A stretch of DNA of 64,000 bases from Ferrimonas lipolytica. Its GTDB lineage: Bacteria; Pseudomonadota; Gammaproteobacteria; Enterobacterales; Shewanellaceae. Location: positions 2,728,001 to 2,792,000 of the forward strand of contig NZ_CP051180.1 of the NCBI RefSeq assembly GCF_012295575.1, read 5' to 3'. Shown here in pieces: positions 28,788-37,174 of this stretch (its first letter is position 1; each line of letters opens with the position of its first letter). Both the position numbers and the translations under genes were made by a program. The notes below the pieces were generated by a model that was not told the DNA's origin, did not search any database, and saw only the letters and a program-made list of their open reading frames with translations.

Positions 28788-29067
28788 GCTGTGTCGTAGT
28801 TAAGTGTTGAGGTTTATATCAAGCCTTCGGCTCTGCCGATTTCGGTGTTTTTAGGGGACGATGTCGCGGTGGCGACGGCACATTCTTGTATGCATTAGGG
28901 GGGAGCTTCGCCCCTTTACCTCAGGTCGCAGCCCAAAACGTTTCGCTGGACTGCCCCAATGGGCCAGAAGAACAATATGGTAGTAGTGCGTTACCCCTTG
29001 TCTCGGGACTCGCCTAACCGGTGCATTAACAGCATTGGAAAGAACAACACTTAGTTGCTACGCAGCC
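28788..29067 (+). mobile_element. MITE-like element, copy 4, with perfect 8-bp target duplication
   Basis: The 280-bp copy runs from GCTGTGTCGTAG (first G lost or read as A) to GCTACGCAGCC. It is flanked by TAAAAAAA at 28780-28787 and again at 29068-29075, a perfect 8-bp direct repeat. The right repeat is the U-tract (minus strand TTTTTTTA) of the pepP terminator. The insertion splits the usual pepP-ubiH operon. Confidence 0.9.
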
Positions 29068-29073
29068 TAAAAA

Positions 29074-29103
29074 AAGCGAAACCGCATCGCTGCGGTTTCG
29101 CTT
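29074..29103 (-). terminator. Terminator of pepP
   Basis: AAGCGAAACCGCA and TGCGGTTTCGCTT form a perfect 13-bp stem. On the minus strand it runs into TTTTTTTA, duplicated by the MITE insertion. Confidence 0.88.
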
Positions 29104-29127
29104 CTAACAACACTAACTTGGTGACGT

Positions 29128-30429
29128 TCAACCAGCCATAAGTGCTTCAATATCGGCAATTTCTTTGACAACCGAAGCGGTCATATTGATGTGGCCGTCG
29201 GCAGTAATGGCAATGTTATCTTCGATACGCACTCCAATTCCTTGCCACTTCGGATCAACGTCTGCATCAGGAGCGATATACAGGCCCGGCTCGATGGTCA
29301 GCACCATACCTTGCTCCAGTGGCCGGGTACGATCTGCACTGTAGTAGTCACCGACATCATGCACATCCAAGCCCAACCAATGGCCTAGGCCATGCATGTA
29401 AAACTTCTTATAGGCTTCGGTTTCGATCAGCTCAGCCACCTCGCCCTGCATAATGCCAAGTTCGACCAAACCGCCAACCATGATCTCCAATACCTTAGCA
29501 TTGGCTTGTTTAATGGCAACGCCAGGTTTAAGCATCGAAATCGCGGCTTTCTCAGCGTTCAAAACCAAGGTGTACAGTGCTTTTTGCTCGTCGCTAAACT
29601 TACCGTTAACTGGGAAGGTACGGGTAATGTCACCAGCGTAACCGCGATATTCAGCACCAGCGTCAATCAATACCAAGTCGCCGCTCTTCAGCTCACACTC
29701 GTTTTCGGTGTAATGCAAAATACAGGCGTTTTCACCACCACCAACAATGGTGCCATAGGCCATCTCCAAGGCTCCATTCATGGCGCAGTGGTGTTTGATT
29801 TCCGCTTCCAGCTGGTATTCGAACATGCCTGGCTTACACACCTGCATCGCTCGGGTATGGCCTTCAGCAGACAAACGCGCCGCCGTCGCCATCAACTCAA
29901 GCTCGGCATCGGATTTGTGCAGCCGTAGTTCGTGCAAAATGGTACGGAGGTCTTGTACCTGAGTCAGCGCTTTAAGGCCCTGACGCTGCCCAACTCGGAG
30001 GGTCGCAAGCAGGCTTGCTACCGCTTCATCTTCTCGGCTGGAGAAGCCATTGCGATGCAGCAATACATCAAAGCCGCTTACCAGCAGCGGCAACTCCTTA
30101 GCGAGGTCATCAATGCTGTAAGCCGCATCTACCCCTAGGGCATCCGGTGCACGTTCAGCGCCTAAGCGACGGCCGTGCCAGATCTCCATCATCTCGTCAC
30201 GAGGACGCACAAATATCACCGATTCCGGCGTTTGCCCTTTGCGTAACAGCAACAATGCATCAGGCTCATTAAACCCGGTGAGGTAAAACAGGTCGCTGTC
30301 TTGGCGAAAACGATATTCGGTATCGTTAGAGCGGGTTACTTCAGCAGAGCCGTATACCAGAGCTACGGAATTTTCTGGCATCTGCGCCAGCAACTGCTGG
30401 CGATGAGAGGCGGCTAGGGCTTGATCCAT
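29128..30429 (-). CDS. pepP: Xaa-Pro aminopeptidase (peptidase M24B)
   Basis: PepP removes N-terminal residues preceding proline in the cytoplasm, using two manganese ions. The 433-residue product has a creatinase-like N-domain and a pita-bread catalytic domain. Metal ligands are visible: two aspartates in DAGAEYRGYAGDITRTFP, His in HGLGHWLGLDVHDVG and glutamates in TIEPGLYI and VRIEDN. A TTG immediately upstream is in frame, but AAGGA fits the ATG at 30429. It follows ygfB by 37 bp. Confidence 0.96.
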   Translation of the reverse strand: MDQALAASHRQQLLAQMPENSVALVYGSAEVTRSNDTEYRFRQDSDLFYLTGFNEPDALLLLRKGQTPESVIFVRPRDEMMEIWHGRRLGAERAPDALGVDAAYSIDDLAKELPLLVSGFDVLLHRNGFSSREDEAVASLLATLRVGQRQGLKALTQVQDLRTILHELRLHKSDAELELMATAARLSAEGHTRAMQVCKPGMFEYQLEAEIKHHCAMNGALEMAYGTIVGGGENACILHYTENECELKSGDLVLIDAGAEYRGYAGDITRTFPVNGKFSDEQKALYTLVLNAEKAAISMLKPGVAIKQANAKVLEIMVGGLVELGIMQGEVAELIETEAYKKFYMHGLGHWLGLDVHDVGDYYSADRTRPLEQGMVLTIEPGLYIAPDADVDPKWQGIGVRIEDNIAITADGHINMTASVVKEIADIEALMAG

Positions 30430-30466
30430 CAAAGGTGTCCTTCACTAATTAGTTAACGTACAGCGA

Positions 30467-31039
30467 TCAGTGCAGAGTCTTAGACTCCGTATCTTCGTCA
30501 TCGGCTAGGCCGCGAAACTCACGCAAACATTCCCAAGCGGCAATGCGGGCGTGTTCCACTAAGGCGGCAAAACCCTCTTCATTATCGTCGTTGTCTTCCA
30601 CTTCCAACTCAACCAAGGTGATGTCGGTTAGATCTTGGATAAGCTCCTGCACCTCCGCGGAGGACTTATCCAGCGCAGGTTGGACCATTACAAGGCCGGT
30701 TAGAAAGCTTTGGGTCCAGTTGATAAAGGCTTCAAGACGATCCGTTAGCGGGTCATCTTCCTCCGCCAGTAATGGCGAGAAGCTCAACTCAGGATCGACC
30801 AAGCTATTGACCACATCTTGGTACAGCTCTTTCACGATGTTCATCAGCGTATCAGACAATGGTTCACCATCGTTGATCAGTTCCAGTAGTGGCTTTACCC
30901 ACTGATTGTTTTCGATGGTGACACCGCCACACACAAGGCCGGTTAAAACACCATGGATTTCAGCAGGTAATACCGCTAATTTATCTGCATCCAGTGCGGT
31001 TTGCAGTTTACCGAGCAGCAATGGAGAGGTGGATTTCAT
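30467..31039 (-). CDS. ygfB: YgfB-family protein (UPF0149)
   Basis: The 190-residue acidic helical protein belongs to the YgfB/YecA family, with the conserved opening HGVLTGLVCGG and the late FLTGLVM and EHARIAAWECLREF blocks. The biochemical role is unsettled; in Pseudomonas YgfB has been linked to gene regulation. It begins the ygfB-pepP transcript and is divergent from zapA, the conserved gammaproteobacterial arrangement. Confidence 0.93.
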   Translation of the reverse strand: MKSTSPLLLGKLQTALDADKLAVLPAEIHGVLTGLVCGGVTIENNQWVKPLLELINDGEPLSDTLMNIVKELYQDVVNSLVDPELSFSPLLAEEDDPLTDRLEAFINWTQSFLTGLVMVQPALDKSSAEVQELIQDLTDITLVELEVEDNDDNEEGFAALVEHARIAAWECLREFRGLADDEDTESKTLH

Positions 31040-31168
31040 ATCAGAGAAGTTCCGAGGTTAAAAACTGCAGCCATGCTATCATGAGCCACCCGATCGCTCC
31101 ACCTACTGCCGGTTGCTTAATCGCCTGCTTGTGGGGGAAAATAATTCAATCATAAATTCGGTATTTCA

Positions 31169-31498
31169 ATGAGCACCAACACCACCGACATTTCCGTACT
31201 TGGACGTAATTACACCGTCACCTGTCCACCGGAGCAGCGCGAGCATTTGCAGCAGATTGCCGCCGAATTACATCTGCGTTTCGATCAGCTAAAGCAACGG
31301 ACAGGCACCACTAGCATGGAGCACCTTGCGGTGATGGTGGCATTGAATTTATTGCATGAACAAGACCAGTCCCAGCTAGAACACGCGCAACGACAAATGC
31401 AAATGCAAAAACGGTTAAAAGCGCTAGAGGCCTCAATTGAGCAACGTTTGGGCGAACGTATCACAAACCCTAAAAAACCAGTTGAACCGAGCCAATAA
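31169..31498 (+). CDS. zapA: Cell division protein ZapA
   Basis: The 109-residue protein bundles and stabilises FtsZ at the division ring. It opens with the typical DISVLGRNYTVTCPPEQREHLQQIA segment and continues into a long coiled coil (about residues 60-100). No clear Shine-Dalgarno precedes the ATG. It sits directly before the 6S RNA gene as in E. coli. Confidence 0.94.
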   Translation: MSTNTTDISVLGRNYTVTCPPEQREHLQQIAAELHLRFDQLKQRTGTTSMEHLAVMVALNLLHEQDQSQLEHAQRQMQMQKRLKALEASIEQRLGERITNPKKPVEPSQ

Positions 31499-31556
31499 GC
31501 CTCATAGACTGAAGTTGTCAGTTAGGAAAATGCCTTGCTTTTTCCTACACTGATTA

Positions 31557-31741
31557 GGCTCCCTGAAGTGTTCGCCAGCGAATAACGTCCCTGGCCGATG
31601 CTTTTACCCCCAGGGTGTTCGTAAGGTGCGGCTGCGCATGCTCGGTACGTCCGAGAAGCCGAAAGCATCAAATGGACACCCGCCTTGAATTTTCGGATTC
31701 GAGGGCAACCCTTCGCAGCGGCACCGCGGGGAGCTCTTAAC
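31557..31741 (+). ncRNA. ssrS: 6S RNA
   Basis: 6S RNA binds the sigma-70 RNA polymerase holoenzyme and mimics an open promoter. The diagnostic block GCATGCTCGGTACGTCCGAG is present at about 31636-31655, almost the E. coli sequence. GGCTCCC near the 5' end and GGGAGCTC near the 3' end give the closing stem, and arms around GTGTTCG and ACACCC-type segments lie between. Position after zapA is the conserved location. Ends are estimated to within a few bases. Confidence 0.93.
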
Positions 31742-31922
31742 ATTTCTTGGTTATCACCTAATTCCTCCCTCCTTCGCTTTTTGTAAGAGAAATCTTACTT
31801 ACTTCATAAGCACTATCTATTTCTGCTTCATCAATAAACCATATCGGAAAAACCTACACTAAGATGTAGTTATACATGGTTATTTTTTAGACTTTTGCTA
31901 TGCGTTTTAGGTATCGATACTG

Positions 31923-34406
31923 ATGCACTTGTTTAGTGAGAACAATCTCATTCGCGGGGTGAGACTACTGCCGGTATTTGTATTGGTGGTGTTTTTGACT
32001 GCATTAATATTTACAGGCTTAGGCGCAAGCAAACGCAAGCTTGACGAGCTTGAGCAAGAGTTGAGCTTTAACCTGCTGGCAGAACAGAAAAGGCTGGTTA
32101 AGCTGAAAGTTGATATGACATTTCGGCAACTTGAGTTAGCACAAAGCAAATCGCTAGTTGCTGTTCGAAGCAGTATCCGCGACCGTGTTTATAAAGCTCA
32201 TACTATCGCTACCGGCATTCACAATGCCAACCCAAACATAACAAAAGTAGAACTAACTCAAAGGATTAACTCTGCACTTCGGGGATTGCGTTTTCACCAA
32301 GGCCAGAGTTATTTCTTTATGTTTACAATGGATGGTATCAACCTGCTTGCCCCAGCACACCCCCATTTAGAGGGAACCAATATGCTGGAGTTTCGCGACA
32401 ACAAGGACATACCGTCCATTAAAAATCACATAGAGCTTATCCGGCAATCAGAGTTGGGCGAGGCCTATTACCAATGGTCGTACACCAAACCAAATGAAAC
32501 CAAAGAGTCAGAAAAGCTTGGATTTGGCAAATATTTTGCCCCTTTAGATGCTTACATTGGCACTGGTGAATACCTCAGTGATGTCCGCAATGAGGTTCAG
32601 CAAGACCTGCTCGAATTGCTCTACTTTGACAATCATGCCGACCAAGATTCAACCTTTGTGCTGAACCATTCAGGAGAGTTCCTAGCGCACTCCGACGACA
32701 GTTTAATCGGTACTGTTGCTGACACATTTAGAGAAGAAATAAGCTTTTCCAGCGACTTTAGCCGCAATTCTAAATATTTCATTGCGTATCAGCTTGCTAG
32801 TTCGAAACAACCAAATGAATTTGAGTCCCACATTGCTTACGTCCGCCATTTTTCACAATGGAACTGGGTGATCGCCGCCAGCTTTTCTGATAGCAAATTG
32901 TGGCAACAAGTTGCAGATGAACTGGCCATAGCTCAACAAAAACACTACTCCACACTCTTTCAAGTCTTTGGCATGTGCTTTTTTATCGGACTGATTGCAA
33001 TCCTGCCCTGCTTAGTGCTTGCCAGTGCCTTGCAATCTCGCTTGGGCAAATACCGAGCTCAAATCATCCAGGATCTCGAAGAGATCGATCGTCACAAGCA
33101 CCAATTAAAACATCAAGCTGAGCATGACGCTCTTACCGGTTTAGTCAATCGTTACCGAACTCGCACTGAAATTCAAACCGCCTTAGATCACGCCGCACCT
33201 AAGGCTCAATCAATAGCGCTAGTGCGAATAGAAGTTGATAATTTTAAGAAGATAAACGACAGCTATGGTGATGATATTGCCGATAAGCTGCTTCAACATA
33301 TTGCCATTACTCTGAAAAACAACTTGAAAGATGCAACCACCATCGGCCGCTTTGACAATGACGTGTTCATTGCTTGTATACCGGTCAATAGCCATAAAAG
33401 TAAAATTAGACAGCAGCTAAAACAGGTGCTTGAAATTTGTAACCGATCTACCACAATCTATGGCCACCACCTCCATTCCAAGCTATCTGTAGGTGTTGCG
33501 CTTTCCCCCAACGATGGCGATGGTGTCGACGAGTTGCTATCCAACGCTGATTTACTGTTAAGTGGCGTTAAAGAACACGGCAATAGTCAAATTTGCTTCT
33601 TCGATGACGAGTTAACTAAGCAATTCCAAGAGCAATTATTATTAAAACAAGAGATGCAAAGCGCGCTCGATAAAGGGGAATTTACGGTTCACTTTCAACC
33701 GCAGATTAGCGCCAGTAACGGTAATATCAGCGCAGTGGAGGCATTATGCCGTTGGTATAACCCTCGAGTGGGTTTTGTTCAGCCAGATATCTTTATTGAT
33801 ATCGCCGAGAAAAACGGAAAAATTCACCAGATCGGTGAACTAATATTGAGCCAAGCATGTAAGCAGATAGCTTGCATCAACCGCCACTTAGCAGAACCAT
33901 TGATGTTGTCAGTCAACATCTCGCCGGTGCAATTGTTGCAAGATAACTTCGTTAGCCGCACTGCTGAATTAGTACAGCAATCGGGGATGCCAAATCATCA
34001 AATCACCTTAGAGCTAACTGAGAATGTTTTAATTGCAGACTTAAGCACAGTGCGCACCAAGTTAGAACAGCTGAAAGCACTCAAATTCCATATCTCGCTT
34101 GACGACTTTGGCACTGGCTATTCATCTCTTCGTTACATCAATAGCCTACCATTCGATGAGATCAAGATAGACCGGTGCTTTATCACGAATATGATGGATG
34201 ATCAGCACTGCATGAACGTTACCAAGATCGTCATGGCGATGGGTAAATTCAACAACCTGCTGGTAGTTGCTGAAGGGGTTGAAACCATAGAACAGCAACA
34301 ACAGTTAACCATGATGGGTTGTGATCTGTTACAGGGGTTCCGCTTTGCTAAACCAATGACCTACAAAGAGTTAGTAACTGCTTATTTTCAACAACACGTT
34401 AGTTAA
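31923..34406 (+). CDS. Membrane Cache-GGDEF-EAL protein, probable c-di-GMP phosphodiesterase
   Basis: The 827-residue inner-membrane protein has two membrane helices (residues ~14-34 and ~344-372) flanking a periplasmic single-Cache domain (SYFFMFTMDGINLLAPAHPHLEGTN, as motif blocks). The GGDEF-like domain reads RFDND near residue 475 in place of GGDEF, so cyclase activity should be lost. The EAL domain keeps its key residues: VEALCRW (~605), NISPVQL, ELTENVL, DDFGTGYSSLRY, IKIDR and AEGVET. It should therefore degrade c-di-GMP under control of a periplasmic ligand. The ribosome site is weak. It is inserted between ssrS and ygfA, which are adjacent in many relatives. Confidence 0.93.
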   Translation: MHLFSENNLIRGVRLLPVFVLVVFLTALIFTGLGASKRKLDELEQELSFNLLAEQKRLVKLKVDMTFRQLELAQSKSLVAVRSSIRDRVYKAHTIATGIHNANPNITKVELTQRINSALRGLRFHQGQSYFFMFTMDGINLLAPAHPHLEGTNMLEFRDNKDIPSIKNHIELIRQSELGEAYYQWSYTKPNETKESEKLGFGKYFAPLDAYIGTGEYLSDVRNEVQQDLLELLYFDNHADQDSTFVLNHSGEFLAHSDDSLIGTVADTFREEISFSSDFSRNSKYFIAYQLASSKQPNEFESHIAYVRHFSQWNWVIAASFSDSKLWQQVADELAIAQQKHYSTLFQVFGMCFFIGLIAILPCLVLASALQSRLGKYRAQIIQDLEEIDRHKHQLKHQAEHDALTGLVNRYRTRTEIQTALDHAAPKAQSIALVRIEVDNFKKINDSYGDDIADKLLQHIAITLKNNLKDATTIGRFDNDVFIACIPVNSHKSKIRQQLKQVLEICNRSTTIYGHHLHSKLSVGVALSPNDGDGVDELLSNADLLLSGVKEHGNSQICFFDDELTKQFQEQLLLKQEMQSALDKGEFTVHFQPQISASNGNISAVEALCRWYNPRVGFVQPDIFIDIAEKNGKIHQIGELILSQACKQIACINRHLAEPLMLSVNISPVQLLQDNFVSRTAELVQQSGMPNHQITLELTENVLIADLSTVRTKLEQLKALKFHISLDDFGTGYSSLRYINSLPFDEIKIDRCFITNMMDDQHCMNVTKIVMAMGKFNNLLVVAEGVETIEQQQQLTMMGCDLLQGFRFAKPMTYKELVTAYFQQHVS

Positions 34407-34417
34407 TACCCGCTTCA

Positions 34418-34744
34418 TTACAACTCATTGTAGATTCGTTCGGCTTCTTCATCGTGTTCAGGCTTGATCACATCATCACTGGCCTTAAGTGCTGCCAACA
34501 TTACCGCGGCGTCGTCGGTATAGCCCAGCCCGAGCATGAAATCTGGAATGGCATCGAGGGGCATAACCAAATAGGCCAGTGCGCCACCAAGAATCGCTTT
34601 AGATGCCGTTGAAGTTTTCGAGTCGGTCATAGCCAAATAACAACTGATCCCCTGCACCGCCACTTGCCGTCCCATCGCGCGAACATTGGTCTTTATTTTG
34701 TCCCAGAAGCTATCCGCCGATGGCGCTTCAAAATTGTCTGACAT
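34418..34744 (-). CDS. YkvA-like DUF1232 membrane protein
   Basis: The 108-residue protein has the DUF1232 signature around residues 55-75 (ILGGALAYLVMPLDAIPDF, followed by GYTDDAAVM). One membrane helix or re-entrant helix is likely. The function is unknown; it is common and usually monocistronic. It converges on the EAL gene with 11 bases between stops. Confidence 0.88.
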   Translation of the reverse strand: MSDNFEAPSADSFWDKIKTNVRAMGRQVAVQGISCYLAMTDSKTSTASKAILGGALAYLVMPLDAIPDFMLGLGYTDDAAVMLAALKASDDVIKPEHDEEAERIYNEL

Positions 34745-34902
34745 AAGCCCTCACTTGTGCTCTGCGTTCAATCACAATCCATTCCTAAAAATAGTCTAGG
34801 CCAGCATCAAGACGAAACAAAATGAGCACTGTTATGCTGGAACTTTGACTCACTTAGTCGCACACTAATAACACGAAAACTCAAAATCACTGAGAGTCGT
34901 CG

Positions 34903-35496
34903 ATGCATGCCAGACAACAGTTACGCCAGCAGCTACGTCAAGCTCGACAGAGCCTAGGGCAAGAGTTACAACGAGCCGCCGCCATCAACCTAGCTGCGCA
35001 CCTGCCCGATCACAGCCTGTTACAGCACGCCAGTCATGTGGCTATCTACCTTGCTGCCGATGGCGAACTTGACCCACACCTGCTGGCGGAAATACTGCAC
35101 GCCCGGGGGAAAACCCTCGCCTTGCCGATTATCCACCCTTTCCATCGCCAGCAACTGCTTTTTCAACGCTACCAACCGGGAATGCCATTACAGCCCAATC
35201 GCTTTGGTATCGATGAACCCAAGTTGGATAAGTCGGCGCTCATTCCGTTGCAAGAACTCGACGTGATATTTATGCCATTAGTGGGTTATGACCTTGGTGG
35301 AAATCGTTTGGGCATGGGCGGTGGCTTCTACGACCGTACCTTAGGCGGCTTTACCGAAACACAAAGGCCAACCCTAATTGGGTTGGCCCACGAAGTGCAG
35401 CGTGTCCCAGCGCTGCCGGTGCAGCCTTGGGATGTCCCTATTGATGCCGTTGCAACAGCAACCCAGTTAATTCACTGCCGCCAGAGTCACCATTAA
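34903..35496 (+). CDS. ygfA: 5-formyltetrahydrofolate cyclo-ligase
   Basis: The 197-residue enzyme converts 5-formyl-THF to 5,10-methenyl-THF with ATP. The family signature is GNRLGMGGGFYDRTLGG near residues 130-147, and an N-terminal basic segment RQQLRQARQSL is typical. Its usual location after zapA-6S RNA is retained, with two genes interposed. It fits the folate one-carbon theme of the nearby gcv operon. Confidence 0.94.
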   Translation: MHARQQLRQQLRQARQSLGQELQRAAAINLAAHLPDHSLLQHASHVAIYLAADGELDPHLLAEILHARGKTLALPIIHPFHRQQLLFQRYQPGMPLQPNRFGIDEPKLDKSALIPLQELDVIFMPLVGYDLGGNRLGMGGGFYDRTLGGFTETQRPTLIGLAHEVQRVPALPVQPWDVPIDAVATATQLIHCRQSHH

Positions 35497-35509
35497 CGGC
35501 TCGAAGCAC

Positions 35510-36352
35510 CTATTGCGGTTTGAAAGCAACGTCATAACCGGTAAATTTACGCAGGTTGATAACGCCAGTATCGAGGATCAGGTACTGGCCTTTTATCCCT
35601 TGCAGTACTCCGGTTACCTCTGGGTTCTTATCAAAATTATGCGAGGCGATCTTCACCGGCCATTGCGTCACCGGAAACTGGATCTGAACCTGCATATCGC
35701 CTAACCGTTCGATACAGCCTGCACCAAACTGCTGTTCCAACTCCTCCAACCGTGGCTGCACCTCGGCTAGCAAGCGCTGCCCTTCGGCCACCAAATCGAT
35801 ATGTTCGCCATTGCCTTTTAGCATCGCCCGCCAGTTGGTTTTGTCGGCCACATGCTCTGCAATCGCCACCTCGACCAAACCTGATAGCTGGCGACTCGAT
35901 ACCTTTAGCAACGGCAACGCTTCCGTTGCGCCTTGATCTAGCCAGCGGGTTGGGATCTGGGTGTGACGAGTAATACCGACTTTAAGCCCAGATGTATTTG
36001 CTAGATAGACGTAGTGCGGCACCATACAGTTGGCTTCGCCCCACTGTGGGTCTCGACAGGTACCTTGAGCGTAGTGGCAGGTTTCCGGCTTCATTATGCA
36101 CATGTCACACGACGGCAGTTTTTTCATGCAGGGGAAACAGTGCCCTTGCGAGTAGCTTTTGTTGGTTTTACGGCCACAGGCGGTGCAGTTAATGGTACCG
36201 CTGTAGATCAATGAGATCGGCTTGCCAATGTGTTCATTCAATGGCACCAACTGATCGCCCAAACGCAGTTGATACTGAGCCGCTTCGGTGGCTTCCACCA
36301 ATTGCTCTAAAGGGGCCACACTGATGGCCATTTTGGTTAGATTTCCTTGCAT
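35510..36352 (-). CDS. DUF2797 protein with zinc-finger and GIY-YIG-like fold
   Basis: From ATG 36352 the product has 280 residues. A cysteine cluster (CTACGRKTNKSYSQGHCFPC, then CDMC, ETC, GTC and NC) makes one or two zinc sites. It is followed by VYLANTSGLKVGIT, resembling the GIY-YIG nuclease core. The role is unknown; DNA or RNA processing has been suggested for such folds. An open frame extends upstream to 36658, but those codons lie mostly in a MITE and must not be counted. The MITE is only 90 bp upstream, so it may contribute promoter sequence. Confidence 0.85.
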   Translation of the reverse strand: MQGNLTKMAISVAPLEQLVEATEAAQYQLRLGDQLVPLNEHIGKPISLIYSGTINCTACGRKTNKSYSQGHCFPCMKKLPSCDMCIMKPETCHYAQGTCRDPQWGEANCMVPHYVYLANTSGLKVGITRHTQIPTRWLDQGATEALPLLKVSSRQLSGLVEVAIAEHVADKTNWRAMLKGNGEHIDLVAEGQRLLAEVQPRLEELEQQFGAGCIERLGDMQVQIQFPVTQWPVKIASHNFDKNPEVTGVLQGIKGQYLILDTGVINLRKFTGYDVAFKPQ

Positions 36353-36442
36353 AACGCGCTCATTCTCACTGTCTGTTTGGCGAAGTGTAACGTGCTGAAG
36401 GTTGCCAACCAACACGCTGACGCTCTGAATCGATACAAAAAA

Positions 36443-36731
36443 GACCGTGTACCAACTAAGTGTTGCTCTTACCAATACAGTTAAAGCACCGGAAAGGCGA
36501 GTGTTGATACAAGGGGAAAGCACTACCACCGTTGATCTTCTGCCGCATTGGAGCAATCCAGCGAAGCGTTTTGGACGGCGACCTAAGGCAAGGGGATTCC
36601 AAAGGGGGCGGAGCTCCCTCCTAATGCATACAAGAATGTGCCGTCGCCACCGCGACACCCTTCCCTAAAGCACCGACATCGGTGAAGCCGAAGGCTTAAG
36701 ATAAACTTCAACAGCTAACTACGACACAGCC
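36443..36731 (-). mobile_element. MITE-like element, copy 5 (full length, 289 bp, reverse)
   Basis: Read on the minus strand it starts GGCTGTGTCGTAG and ends with the degenerate right repeat GGTACACGGTC. The family core lies at about 36624-36643. Flanks are ACAAAAAA and CCCCAAAA, not a clean duplication. It sits directly behind the terminator of yihD (minus strand) and upstream of the DUF2797 gene. Confidence 0.85.
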
Positions 36732-36737
36732 CCCCAA

Positions 36738-36762
36738 AAGCGCACCTTAAGAGTGCGCATTT
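36738..36762 (-). terminator. Terminator of yihD
   Basis: GCGCAC (36740-36745) and GTGCGC (36753-36758) with an inner CTTAAG make a hairpin. The minus-strand reading ends in TTTT before running into the MITE. Confidence 0.6.
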
Positions 36763-36778
36763 AGAACCATCTTGGTGT

Positions 36779-37057
36779 TTATTCGTTTGGATCAATGCCG
36801 CGCGCTTTAAGGATGGCTGCTTTCCAGTCGTAATCCTCAACGTAATCCTTAGCGATGCCTGGAATCATCTTACCTGCACCGGTTTCTTTCATCTTCAGGT
36901 GATAGATAAGTACATCATCGGTCAGCTCCGATAACGGCCCTTCAAACCCCGCCTCTTGTGCTAGCTGTGCCAGCATCTGCACCAGATTGAGCTGTTGATT
37001 CTTCTGCCAGACCGGATCCAATAGCTCGATAAGTTCATCAATACGGTGACAAGACAT
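36779..37057 (-). CDS. yihD: YihD family protein (DUF1040)
   Basis: The 92-residue acidic protein matches YihD along its length (CHRIDELIELLDPVWQK, LTDDVLIYHLKMKE, YVEDYDWKAAILKARGIDP). Its role is unknown. It follows mrcB on the same strand but is separated by a strong hairpin. Confidence 0.88.
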   Translation of the reverse strand: MSCHRIDELIELLDPVWQKNQQLNLVQMLAQLAQEAGFEGPLSELTDDVLIYHLKMKETGAGKMIPGIAKDYVEDYDWKAAILKARGIDPNE

Positions 37058-37100
37058 TGGGAATTTCCTCGCGCTAAAAACGTAATAGCCGCATTATGCC

Positions 37101-37131
37101 GCTATCCCCCTAGTTGTTATAGGGGGATAGC
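37101..37131. repeat. Perfect 12-bp stem between mrcB and yihD
   Basis: GCTATCCCCCTA (37101-37112) and TAGGGGGATAGC (37120-37131) enclose a 7-base loop. There is no T-run on either strand, so it may be an mRNA-stabilising or processing hairpin rather than an intrinsic terminator. The yihD promoter or start region is 43 bases away. Confidence 0.7.
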
Positions 37132-37174
37132 AGCGAACAGATCGATTGGCTTAATCGCCATCAATTTAGCGAGC

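Noticed and set aside
31522-31743. Open frame antisense to the 6S RNA gene
   Set aside because: The sequence is explained fully by 6S RNA, whose conserved block and closing stem are present.
36353-36658. N-terminal extension of the DUF2797 gene
   Set aside because: These codons lie mainly in MITE copy 5; the family-like protein begins at ATG 36352.
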